From Astrocystis sublimbata (taxonomy: Eukaryota; Ascomycota; Sordariomycetes; Xylariales; Xylariaceae): a DNA stretch of 64,000 bases. The first letter of the stretch is position 1. Each line of letters opens with the position of its first letter. This document shows positions 36,528 through 47,283 of this stretch, piece after piece. Where the stretch lies: positions 558,001 to 622,000 of the forward strand of contig JAJNNY010000017.1 in NCBI GenBank assembly GCA_022453515.1, read 5' to 3'. The position numbers and the translations under genes are program-made. The notes beneath the pieces are model-generated. The model saw only the letters and a program-made list of their open reading frames with translations, had not been told where the DNA came from and did no database searches.

Positions 36528-39072
36528 ATGGAGAGCATGTCAGACTACATGGCACCTCGGTCAGGAGCCAGGTCCTTCTCGCCTATGCTGGCTCGCAAGA
36601 GTGATCTGTACCTTCCAACACATATCAACAGCAAACCGAGAGCCAAATTTCAGGTCAGAGCCTTGCTGGGCCATTGTCTGTATCGGCGTGTTTTCATATG
36701 GAGCCTTGTCATTCTTTTCATTCTGGTTGGGACTCTCCTCGACCCTCGCTTCCCAGGATCATCCAGCAACGTCCTCGGCATAGTGCGCAGCGGGAAGAGC
36801 CCCATTCAGGAGACGGACAACCACGGCGAAACCCTCTCAATACAAGAACCAGTAGGGGTGGATGTAGAGCCTCTGAAGCAGGAAGTGCTTGATGAGGTTC
36901 AACTCCAGGTTCAAGGTGGTGCGATCGAGGATATTGGGAAAGACGAATCGATTGATATTTCAACAAGCATATCGACCGATGACCCACCCCACGAAGCTGG
37001 CGATGCATCCAAAGACAACCTGGTTGTGTCTGATGGCGCGGCCGATAGTGAGGAAGAAAACGAAGTTGCCCAGCTACAGGAGGTCGCTGCGGACGGCAGT
37101 GAGAATGCGGAGTGGCCCAAGTGGCTGGATTACAAGCAGTAAGCAGTACACTACACATGCTACAATGGGAAGCAAATACTTATCGCACAACAGTCTTGAT
37201 GGCTATTATAGGGGGCTACGGGCATTAGTGCGACCTCTGGGATACAAACCTGAATACCCAAAGCCGTCAATGACCGCCTCTGAACATGTACCAACACCGC
37301 ACCATGCCGACCTACCGAAGCCGACTCTGTACCGACCTCAGCCAGACTATGATTCGGACGAATGGCGGAGAACCTACGTTCCCGTGAAGACTTGCTTTGT
37401 CGACGCGGCGAAAAAGGTGCCGGCTCCGGACCTCTACGCTTACCGTGGCCTTGTTCAGGGTCAGCCTAAACCGGCTATAGGATCGCACGAGGCACTGGGA
37501 CTACGTGATGATGTCTGCTTTGATCGGTTCGGCCGGTACGGTCCTTACGGTCTCGGCTACAGCGTAGATCGGGGTGGGCTGAGCGAATCGATGGACATTG
37601 AAAGCGAGGGCAGCGAGACTGTCTGGGAGCAGTCAGGCCAAATCAACTGGGAGGGGGTAGATTGGGCTGAGGCACAAGGCGCATGCTTCCGCTCCAATCA
37701 AGATCGCTTCTTCACTGGCAAGGAGACGGAAGACGCAGAACGCACTGCAGCAGGCCTGAAAAAGCTCAATCGCACTGCTATTGTGGTGCGAACATACGTT
37801 GGATTCAAGTGGACCGCTCATGCGATACTCAATTTTCGCGCCATGATCTCCGAGCTGAATCTAAAATCAGGAGGAGAGTATGACATTCATTTTCTCTTGC
37901 ACGTTCGAGATAACAATGCGCCGATATGGGCCGACGATGCCACAGCGGGCGAGATAATTAGGTCCAACGTCCCCTCGGAATTCCATGGGCTATGCACACT
38001 ATGGTCGGAGGCACAGATGAAGCTATTCTACCCCGGCAATTTCGGCGAGACTTTTGAGAACCCGTCAAATGGAGACATTCATGGCGTGTATCGATCCGCT
38101 CACATGCCGCTACAACATTTCGCAATGATGCATCCTGAGTACGAACATTTCTGGAACTGGGAAATGGATATGCGTTGGACTGGCTCTTACTACGAGCTTT
38201 TCGACCGGCTTGGCAAATGGGGCCAGAAGCAAAGTAGAATCGGTGCCTGGGAGCGTTCGGCCAAATACTACATCCCTGGCGTACATGGTACATGGGACAA
38301 CTTTACTGAGCTTGTCAATGACGAATTGAAATCATCGAAGAGGTGGCCGGTGATCGGCCCAGTATCGTTCCCTGGAAAAGTAGGTCTCAACCAAGGAGAA
38401 AACTTCTTGCCTGGTTCATGCTCAAGCGACTCCGAATTATTCAACTGTGGAGTTGGGGAGGAGGCTGACCTCATAACTCTGAATCCTCTCTTCGATGCGG
38501 ACGAGTCTGGCTGGGTTTTTGCCGGCGACGTTACCGGCTACGAGACCACTCTACCGATGCCTCCACGCAGGTGTTCCATTGTCACAGCCTCCCGTCTATC
38601 TCGTCGTCTGCTCTCCATTATGCACGAGGAGACCTGGCGTCTTCATCACAGCATGTTCAGCGAGATGTTTCCGCCTACGATAGCCTTCCATCGTGGGCTG
38701 AAGGCCGTTTTTGCGCCCCATCCCATCTTCCTGGATCGTGATTGGCCACAAACCGAAATCGATACAGCATTCAATGGTGGTGTGAATCATACTTCCGGCG
38801 GGCATGGCTCCCCCTTCGACCTCAAAAACGAACACAATCACAAAGGAACCACTTGGTATTATAACAGCGAGTTTGCTGGCTTGTTATGGAGGAGATGGCT
38901 CGGTTATGCCCAGATGGACGGCCGAGGTGATAACGGTGGTCGGGCAGGTGAGGGTGCCGCACGTGGCGGGCGAGAGGAAGAGCTGGATCCCAACAGTAGT
39001 GGGCGGCTATGTCTTCGAAGCATGCTCGTACACCCTATCAAGTGGGAGAACCCGTCCGAAAGGGACGAATAA
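36528..39072 (+). CDS. DUF3405-family type II membrane protein (putative glycosyltransferase-like)
   Basis: Two exons, 36528-37138 and 37194-39072, are joined by a 55-bp intron (GTAAGC..CAG) to give 829 residues; the join reads DYK-HLDGYYRGLRALV. A single hydrophobic anchor (about 55-71, FIWSLVILFILVGTLLD) follows a basic N-terminus, so the bulk should be lumenal in the ER/Golgi. An acidic linker separates it from the conserved region, which contains DIHFLLHVRDN, WSEAQMKLFYP and WNWEMDMRWTGSYYELFDRL; I recognise the last as the hallmark of the fungal DUF3405 family. The biochemical role of the family is not established to my knowledge; a cell-wall or glycan-related transferase is the usual guess. 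The start is the first ATG after an in-frame TTG. The C-terminal 80 residues are Gly/Arg-rich and then polar. Confidence 0.82.
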
Positions 39073-41421
39073 AAGGCCAAGTCAGAGATTGGCAAATAAG
39101 ACAAAGCAAAGATGGCCAACGATTCACAAATACTGGAATATGTTGAGCAGAAAGCACTGAAGTACGAGTGGTAGAAGATAAAGATGGGTTAAGACGAGGT
39201 CAAGGGAACACAGCATATATACCCAGTGCGGAGGGCTGCGAACCTATCACACATCCGGCGGCGTTACATATTTACGGTTCAGGAGTTGGGGCTGTCGATT
39301 TTCTGGTGGTTGCTTCTCGCATTTGCTTTGTTTTGGCGGTCTTGGGTCAAGGAACTTTACCTGGTGATAATGGCGTTTTCATCCCAAAAGGGGTGTGTGT
39401 GGGAGTTGGCAAGCGCGCGAGTCTTTCCCTTTTGTTTTTTTGGTGCGGATGTGTATAACCACACCCACAGCAGAGCAGCTGGTGGTAGCCACTTGATCTA
39501 ACTAAATACCTAATGGCAAAGCCTACTTATTATTTGTCCCGTCTTAGATGACGACAAGTGGCATAGTGTTACAATAGTCGCAATGGCAGACATGATGTTG
39601 TTCCATACACGGTGAACCACGATCTGAATCATGTTTTGTTCAAACCTCGGTCCTGTCCAACCCAATAGTAGTTATTTGAAGCAAACTTCGAGAATCAAGA
39701 GTCATGGGATTCGTTCTTAGGATTATGAGAGGCTGCCCATGAAAAGAACAGTCTGAAGATGCATTTGACTGTCCCACAGCGTTGCATGGTGTCATATTGT
39801 CCAAGTGCGCATGAAGATCGTGACTGCACCTCTATCGCGTATTCATATACCAGGACAAGACGATGCATCCTTGTATTCGATATGTATAATGTATCTTATT
39901 TGTATAACAGATCATACATGTGCTGTTCCAGACTATTACGAATCTGTCTTGCCATGAATAGTCGCTCTTTTCACCATCTTAATTTTCGAAAGCTAAGAAT
40001 AAGGTTGTTGGTCCAACGGTACGTTTGTTCCTTTCAGCTCACTTCCCTCCTGCGTTTGCCTCTAATACAACTACCAGAAACCGTAATGTATCCTTTGGTC
40101 ACTTGAAGGGGCTAGTGCCTGAGCGTACCATGTAGATAGGAAGGTATTGATTACCTGTATACCTAGGTAGGTACTGTTGAGATATCTCCCTCCAGTCTAA
40201 ATGACTACCTACGTAGGCAGGGAGTGGTTAGTTAATGTTGAGAGTACTGATAGGTGCATGTTGCATGCTGGAAACAAGCAGGATAGGATTGATATATAAC
40301 TGAAAACCCGTGGTGGGGTTAGTCAGTCTTCGTTCGTCTCTGAATAAGTAGTGTACGCTAGGTATGCACCACAGATCCATACCTACGAAATGGAAAATTA
40401 GCAGTTCTTTAACTGGCGTTATAATTATTTCTACCCTGTATATCCAAGCCTGTTCTCGTCAAAACATCATCTATCGATGCACTAGCATATCATATGGTAT
40501 AACACTTCTCAAGTGATGCAGATGCCAAGGGCGGGAGATACCCAAGGAAGAAAGAGAAGGTAAGGGTAACTTTGGACAATAGAGAAAAATGGCAAAAAAA
40601 TGTATTCATTCCAGCTTCGAATATCAAATACATCAGACCAACCAGGTAATCAACAAACCAACCAACCAATTCCCGAACCACCTAATCTACTACCTAACAA
40701 GCCATCTCAAGCAGCAAGGAGCAAGCAAGTACCTTTCGTCCAGGGAGAATCCATCCAAACCCAACCAAAAGCAGTTTCATCTACCTCATCGGCTCATATT
40801 CTTCGTGTCGCTCCTACTTAAACCTATAACCATACAACCTCTCCCTCTTCCCTGAAAACCAAAACGACCAGGGTAGTTTTGTTACGCGAGAACCCTCCCA
40901 TGGCGGAACAAGCATTGAGATCCAGAAGCATGAGACCCAAGCTATGCTTGCTGTACATAATTCGGGGAGTCAACACATGGCTGCCACCATGGGCAACGCA
41001 CACGCTTCGTAGATGCATGACGGGAGCCTGCCCAGAACACCGCCAAGCCGATACCCCCGCATCCGTCCAAGAATCAGAGCCGTGTTGTTGGCTGTATGTA
41101 AAGCAACAAAATATGCCGGGGACGTGCGATGATGAAAAATGAAGAAAAAAATGGCCAGAGGCAGGTATCAGGTAAGAGAGATGAATCGTGCGGGGACGAC
41201 ACCAACCGCCAATAACGCCCCAGAACGCCACCTTTATAAAACACATCAATAAATGACAATTGGCGAGGCACATCGGCATCGGCCGGGAAACCAGGGTTCT
41301 GTTCCACCGACGAATATGACCCACTAATCATTCTTTGTTATTGTTGTTGTTGCGCGAGCTAGCTTGGTAGCCACGGCTTTCACCTCAAAAAGCGATGAGA
41401 GTGACGAACGTCGCCTCCCCA
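39073..41421. other. Convergent spacer between the DUF3405 gene and the SAP-like membrane protein gene
   Basis: The neighbours are convergent, so both 3' ends lie here. TACCTAGGTAGG occurs at about 40158-40175. The stretch is moderately AT-rich with scattered short frames (up to 166 codons at 40824-41324, minus) that show no domain. I see no RNA gene. Confidence 0.6.
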
Positions 41422-42849
41422 TTACTTCTTCAGTACTGCGTCGTAGATACTGAAGATACCACTGATAGCAGCGCCGGTCAGGATGCCCTTGTAGCCTCCA
41501 TAGACAGCTGAGTTGATACGCGCGATGGAGACTTCGTTAAACCAGCCACCGAACGTGACGCCCTGACCATAAATCACGAAGGAAATGATGGCTTTCACGA
41601 TGCTGAAGGTCAGAGGATCGACGACAGCATCGGGGACGCCGCCACGACGCGGGATGCGCCCTTGGTTTGATCCGGTGGTCATGTTGACAAAGTATCCAAC
41701 AATGCTTGGCAGGAGTGTGCTGGTGAAGGCCCAGAGAAGCGCAGGCGACCAGAACGACGAGGTGAGCAGCAAGAACATATCAGGGACAAAGACCGGGTAG
41801 TCGCTGGTGCCGAGGAATGTGACGGCCGGGATGGTGAAGGCGTATCTATCGGCCAGAATCTCCGGGCGCAAAAAGTACAGCTCGAAAGCGGAGATGGCGA
41901 ATAACACCGAGGTCACGGTGGAGAGGGTCTCGCGCGTGGCGTGCGTGGCCTCGGTGATACCCGACTCCTTGTAGACAGACGCGACATGGGACCGCAAAGC
42001 AACAGTAGAGCGATCTACGGCTTCGGCGACATCGGCAGGGGTTGCAGGAAGGGGGATGCGACTCGCCAGCGACAGTGCGCGAGCAGGCGTGTGGGCAAGA
42101 GCCATGGAATTGTTGCTAGGCTCATCCTCGGAACTTCTGCACGGCTCGTCAGCGAACCGCCAGGTGCGCGCAAAAGGCGGCAACGGTCGGACAGGCCGTG
42201 GAGGAAGCAGCACTTACTCTGTCAGGGGCGCGGTAGTGACAGGCGCGGATGCGATAGGCACTACAGGCATCGGCACGGCAACTTCTTCAACGGGCTTTGA
42301 TGTCAGGCGACGCCGAGGCATCTTCACAGGGGCGTCCATGTCCTTCTTGACGGGCGATCCAATGGTGCGGGCGCGGCTCGCGAAATAGTTGACCAGTCTA
42401 GGATCAGACTGGAAAGTGGAGGCATGCTCGGAGAGATACTCGTCGAGGGCGACCTCGAGCTCGACCTTCTTGAGCGCATCGTAGCTGTGACGGGTGGAAG
42501 AATGTTAGCCGTGGGTGATGATGCAGATGATGGCTTAGGGGGGTGCTACAGCTAGGGAGGGCATGATGCAATGACGCGTGGGGCTGCGGGCATATCGCGA
42601 TGGACTGCGGCGGCCCGCATTCCTGGGGATGGGGATATCGAGGATATCGAGGGTTGGAACGGCACGACACGACACGTCAACCAGCCAAACGGGCGAGCGC
42701 AATGGCGCGAAGAACGGACAACGGCTGCGATTCACATGACAGGAGAAATTGGTGAGTTCAGACACGTACTTTTGAAGACCGGTATGCTGCGCCAGCTCGG
42801 TGAGATCCGTCTTGCGCTGTCTCTGCAGCCAACTGTTTGCGCCCGACAT
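41422..42849 (-). CDS. Multi-pass membrane protein with SAP/HeH-like N-terminus, function unknown
   Basis: Three exons, 42849-42770, 42484-42218 and 42136-41422, give 353 residues. Introns are 285 and 81 bp, with donors GTACGT and GTAAGT and CAG acceptors. The first 45 residues read as two amphipathic helices of the form LTELAQHTGLQNYDALKK followed by VELEVALDEYL, which resembles a SAP or HeH/LEM DNA- or chromatin-binding fold. A basic, Pro-rich linker follows (about 60-115). Hydrophobic segments lie at about 188-206, 236-267 (perhaps two), 293-307 and 328-348. The arrangement recalls inner nuclear membrane proteins such as Src1/Heh1, but the C-terminal part does not match them that I can see. 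I think this is a conserved but unnamed Pezizomycotina protein. Location in ER or nuclear envelope is inference. Confidence 0.78.
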
Positions 42850-44054
42850 CTTGGTGCGAGGGGCGTCAGCAACGGGAGCAGGGTCCTATGATGGCTCGGA
42901 TGGGGATCGGAGTGGTCGCGCGAAGTTTGCGACAAGAATGGCGCAGGTGTCGATGCTTTATACTAGGTAGGCAATGTTGGACACGGGTACACAATGGGCC
43001 CTGACGATGGTTATAGCTACGAGGTGGGTGTATGCGAAAAAGGAGCAAGGGATCGGGTGGCGGCGCGTGTGTAGTGTGAGTAGTGAGTAGTGAGTAGTGT
43101 ATAGTGTATAGTGTGTAAAAAGGCGATGTATGTTTTGACTGTGGATGAATGGAGTAAAGGCTGGGGGCCGGACCTGTGATTGTTTATGTTTTCCTCTTTG
43201 GAGTTTGGAGAGAGTTTGGGAGCGCTTGATAGGTGGGCGCGCGCGAGACGACTTTCAACCATGGCATGGGCTGATGGGCATGGGACCTCATGGGGCCGCC
43301 CTCGAGGTCCTCGAACACTCGGGGGAAAGACCACCTGCTGCTGCTGCAGTGCTAGCTACCTATGCGTACGGGGTGACGGCGGGACGGGGTGCCAGGCGAG
43401 CCAGGTCACCGCGAATCACATGTACCGACTACCTACTTAGGTACCATCAACATCACCGTCAAATAACGCCAACTTACAACTTACAACTTGCTTGCATCTG
43501 CTGAGTTTAATGTAGTACCTACCTGGTAGGATCTGCCGAAAACTGCAAGTGGTCGAAACTGCGAATTCTTGCGAACAAAGTTGGAAGCCATGGTCCTGGC
43601 CCCCTGGAAATTTACTACAGTTATTGTCGCTACGATTCATCCAAACTTGTTAAAACAGCCCGACTGCGACTGTCTGCTTGTTGGGGCCATCCCACTTCTC
43701 AAAAGAAACATAATGCGCGATAGAACACTTCATATATACATTGCTTGCTCCTGTCCTGGCAATGACAAGTAGCGTAGACGGTGAGATTGAACCTCGTAGC
43801 CGTCATCGAGCTTGAGAAAGGAAGAAAAAAAAGGAAAGAAAAAATGAGGTTTGAGATCCAGTCATGCCAGTCACCAAGTAGGTAGCAATCTAGGGCAGCC
43901 TAGAAAGAAAGTGTGTGCGGCCAACGAAAGCCAAGGCGGGCCAGAGGGCGGGCCAGGTTCCCCACTGGCTGGTGGTTCGTGAAGACCTATCCTCATCCTG
44001 AAGATCATCTAGGGATCTCTATTTGACCACAACACGATACGGTTCGCCCTAGCA
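42850..44054. other. Divergent promoter region between the SAP-like membrane protein and molybdate transporter genes
   Basis: The flanking genes diverge, so both promoters share this 1.2 kb. It contains a GTGAGTA/GTATA microsatellite (43071-43117), TACC/TAGG motifs at 42963, 43430-43445 and 43513-43530, and GC-rich patches with GGGCGGGCC near 43935-43960. No convincing frame lies inside it. Confidence 0.6.
43071..43117 (+). repeat. Degenerate GTGAGTA/GTATA microsatellite
   Basis: GTGAGTA is repeated about three times, then passes into repeated TAGTGTA units. It lies about 220-270 bp upstream of the ATG of the minus-strand membrane protein gene, probably in its 5' untranslated or promoter DNA. 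It is a simple repeat of no evident function. Confidence 0.8.
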
Positions 44055-45632
44055 ATGGTTTTCTTATCAAACATCAAGACATTTCATCGCAACAATGTCG
44101 CCACCATCCGCAGCTCTCCCCTGGCCGAGGTCTCGGGCGCGCTCGGCGATCTGGGCACGCTATTGCCACTTATGCTTACGCTTGCCGTGAACGGCTCTAT
44201 CTCTCTCTCGACCACGCTCGTCTTCTCCGGCTTCTTCAACATCGTCACCGGTGTTGTGTTCGGCATCCCTCTGCCTGTGCAGCCTATGAAGGTTCTATAA
44301 GCCCTTTCATCTCATTTCGTGACGAGTCACCATCCAAGAAACTTCGTATACTCAGACATGCATGTATGTATGTACATGCGACTATGACTAACCTCCACAT
44401 CAGGCTATCGCAGCCGCAGCCATCGCTTCACATGCTTCCGAACGCGAAACTATGGCCGCTGGTAGTGTAACAGCCGCATTAGTACTGATCCTCAGTTGGA
44501 CTGGTCTCCTCCGCCTTGTGACCAGAGTGATCCCGATTCCCGTCGTAAGTTACCGCTGGAGTCTCCTGTCGCCCCTTTATGGCACGCTTTGCTAGTTGTA
44601 TACTGCGAGACTGTGAAATCCCCAACTAAGAGCTAGTCTTCTACTCTACATGGCAACTGCTGATTGCGGTGGTTACAGATCAAGGGCATCCAGTTCGGAG
44701 CCGGGCTTTCTCTCGTAATCTCTGGCGGCTCTTCCCTTCTGCAAAGACTAGAGCCTACCTGGGAACAGCCGCTCGACAACTATGTCTGGGCCTTCGCCGC
44801 CTTCCTACTTCTCATTCTGACTCAGCGGCGCGCCCGGTTCCCCTTTGCGTTGCTGATATTTGTAGCAGGCTTAGTCATTGCCCTGATCCGCGTCGCTGTA
44901 GACCACGACAAGGAAATGCCGCGGCTGCATATCTGGGACCCATACTTCATCCTACCAAAATGGAGTGCCGACGCGGTCGGTATGGGTATCGCTCAACTGC
45001 CACTCACGACCCTCAACTCCGTCATTGCCGTCAGTGCACTCGCCTCTGACCTGCTGCCCAATCTACCGGCCCCAAGCGTCACTGCTGTCGGCACCAGCGT
45101 GGCACTTATGAATTTGTCCGGGTGCTGGTTTGGCGCCATGCCGGTCTGCCATGGCTCCGGCGGGCTGGCGGCGCAGTATCGCTTCGGCGCACGCAGTGGA
45201 GCCAGCGTCATGGTCCTGGGGCTCTTGAAGGTCCTGCTTGGGGTGTTCTTTGGAGAATCTCTGCTTGACTTGCTGCAGACATTCCCGCGAAGTTTGTTGG
45301 GTATCATGGTCCTTGCGGCGGGCTTGGAGCTTGCTCGGGTAGGTCAAAGCCTGAACCATGGCGCTCCTGACCTGTGGGAGGCATCGGCGGAGGAGAGCAG
45401 TGGAAGAACCGGGAGGCACCACCGCAACGTTAGTGACGAGGAGCGAGCGCAGAGGTGGAATGTCATGCTCATTACTACAGCCGGCATCTTGGCTTTTAAG
45501 AACGATGCTGTTGGGTTCGTTGCTGGGATGCTATGCCATTATGCTTATCGATCGTTGGAATGGGCAGAGCGCAAGTGGGATGATAGACGTAGACGTGGCC
45601 CGACTGAGAGGGCACCGTTGCTCACTTCGTAA
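44055..45632 (+). CDS. MOT1-type molybdate transporter
   Basis: Three exons, 44055-44291, 44404-44544 and 44679-45632, join in phase to 443 residues. Both MOT1 signature blocks are present: PLPVQPMK-AIAAAAI (from residue 72, split by the first intron) and MPVCHGSGGLAAQYRFGARS (from residue 280). About ten hydrophobic segments are visible, including EVSGALGDLGTLLPLML near the N-terminus. The family takes up molybdate at high affinity in algae and plants and is a branch of the sulfate permease superfamily lacking the STAS domain; no STAS domain is seen here. It should supply molybdenum-cofactor enzymes such as nitrate reductase. The membrane (plasma versus vacuolar) cannot be decided. The first donor, GTTCTA, is weak, but the phase and the conserved junction support it. 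Confidence 0.9.
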
Positions 45633-47283
45633 GTAGATAAGTACATCTCGACGACGAAAATTAGCATGTCCATGTTCATGCGCATGCGCGCAACTACGAC
45701 TCAAGATGAAATACTAGGTCAATTCTCAACAGAGCGGTAGAGTGGATTGAGGTACTTAAGTAGGAGGTAGGTAAGTGTCTGACATGGATGGCAGGACTAG
45801 GATGCCCAAACGCACTTACTTTTACTTGTACGATGCAAACTGCAGGTTTAAGACTATTTCCCATAATGGTTCGCAAGGTGTTCTATCCAAGGTACAAACG
45901 ACGAATGGTCACGATCTCTTCTAAGACGAAGGGTGGGCAGTGTAGCGTAGCATTGCGCTTGTAATGAAAACCTCGAAACCCTCGTAAGTTCAAGCTGCGG
46001 CCAAAGTGTTATTGAGGGAAGCACTCAGCAGGTAGGCCTCCGCGTGTACTTTGAGTACTCGTACTCGTAGTTCTCCAGGTTGCGAAGGCCCGGGTTTGCG
46101 TCTGTTGATCCTAGTTGCCGATTAAGGCAGGCAGACTGATGGTTAGTCTGCTATACTGCAGCGTGTAGCTTGATTCGAAGACTAGGTACCTACCTACCTA
46201 GGTAGAATGGCACCTTTGAAGAGTCTTTTGAGAAATTTTGTGCTTATGGCGAGCCAAAGATCTGTAAGTAGCAGTATTTATTTCCTGTCTCAGACATTCT
46301 TTCACCTTGAATTTTTAGAGGGTAGAGGCTACTATACTCTATGCCTTAAGAAGCACCGAGAGACACCTTCGTATTGCCTTACATTACCTCACGCGTAATA
46401 GGAGTAACTTAGAGGTTTGGCTGAAGTAAATTGAACGGGATGCTGCTGTATGGTGAGGATTGAGGCTGCTGAGGCAGCTCTAGGGCCAATAAGAGCCCGT
46501 CCTAGGCCCTGCAGCACAAGGCAAGTCCAAGCTTAATCCCGTTCGAGCTTAATGCTGTTCGAGGAGGGGCCTCGGCGGGGGGTCGAGGGGGTTGGTTGCG
46601 CCTGCATGCACTGGACGAGCCTTGCCATAATAGGACTAGATCAAGATCACTAGAGCCTACCCAAACACCCACTTAGGCCACTTAGGCCACTTAGGCAGAG
46701 GGTCTTCTCGCGTCTTGAATGTGATGGCTGAAAACGAGGGGAATACCACGTACTAGCAGGCGACGCTTGCCGGCTGACGGCTGCCCGCATCTGTCCGATG
46801 GCATTGTCGGGGGCCGTCTCACCGGCTTTGACCCCATTCTAGCCCATATGATCCATTTCCTGATCCAATTTTTTTTTTCGCTGGTCCGATGTATGACCCA
46901 TAACTTGCTTCAATCAACCAAGTCCAGTAGGCATTACCTACCACAACTAACCTACCTCTTACTTACCTAACCTTGTACTCTGCTTGGTACCACCTGCGCT
47001 CGACCACTCCCCGTCTACCTACCTAAACCTACCTACCTACCTAGAGGTATCCAGCAGCGCGGGCAACAGGGCAGGCGGTGACAATTCTCCCTTCTCATCC
47101 GCCAACCGAACTGCCAATTGCCGGCCTGCGGTATCTAATCGCATCGAGCATCGCGCGCTCGTCTGCACCTGGTCCAGCAGTCTCCCCTGCCATGTCTACT
47201 CGTACAAGCGGACTCCTCCTCTGTGCCCGCGACAACAACTTCCACACACCCAAAAGACGAACGAGCTGTCTCTCCGATCAGCG
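45633..47283. other. Spacer and 5' leader before the Fhl1-like gene
   Basis: It holds the 3' end of the transporter gene, a nested inverted repeat (46433-46544), three tandem CACTTAGGC units (46670-46696), a T-run near 46870 and repeated CTACCTAC units at 46187-46206 and 47018-47045. The final 300 bases are in frame with the Fhl1-like gene but contain no ATG, so they are leader. A TTG at 46984 is the only alternative upstream start in that frame and is unlikely to be used. Confidence 0.6.
46433..46544. repeat. Nested inverted repeat of about 112 bp
   Basis: GAACGGGAT (46433-46441) pairs with ATCCCGTTC (46536-46544). Inside them AGGGCC (46482-46487) pairs with GGCCCT (46505-46510), flanked by CTGCTG/CAGC-type partial complements. 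It could be a hairpin, a small non-autonomous element or a transposon end; no clear target-site duplication is visible. Confidence 0.5.
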
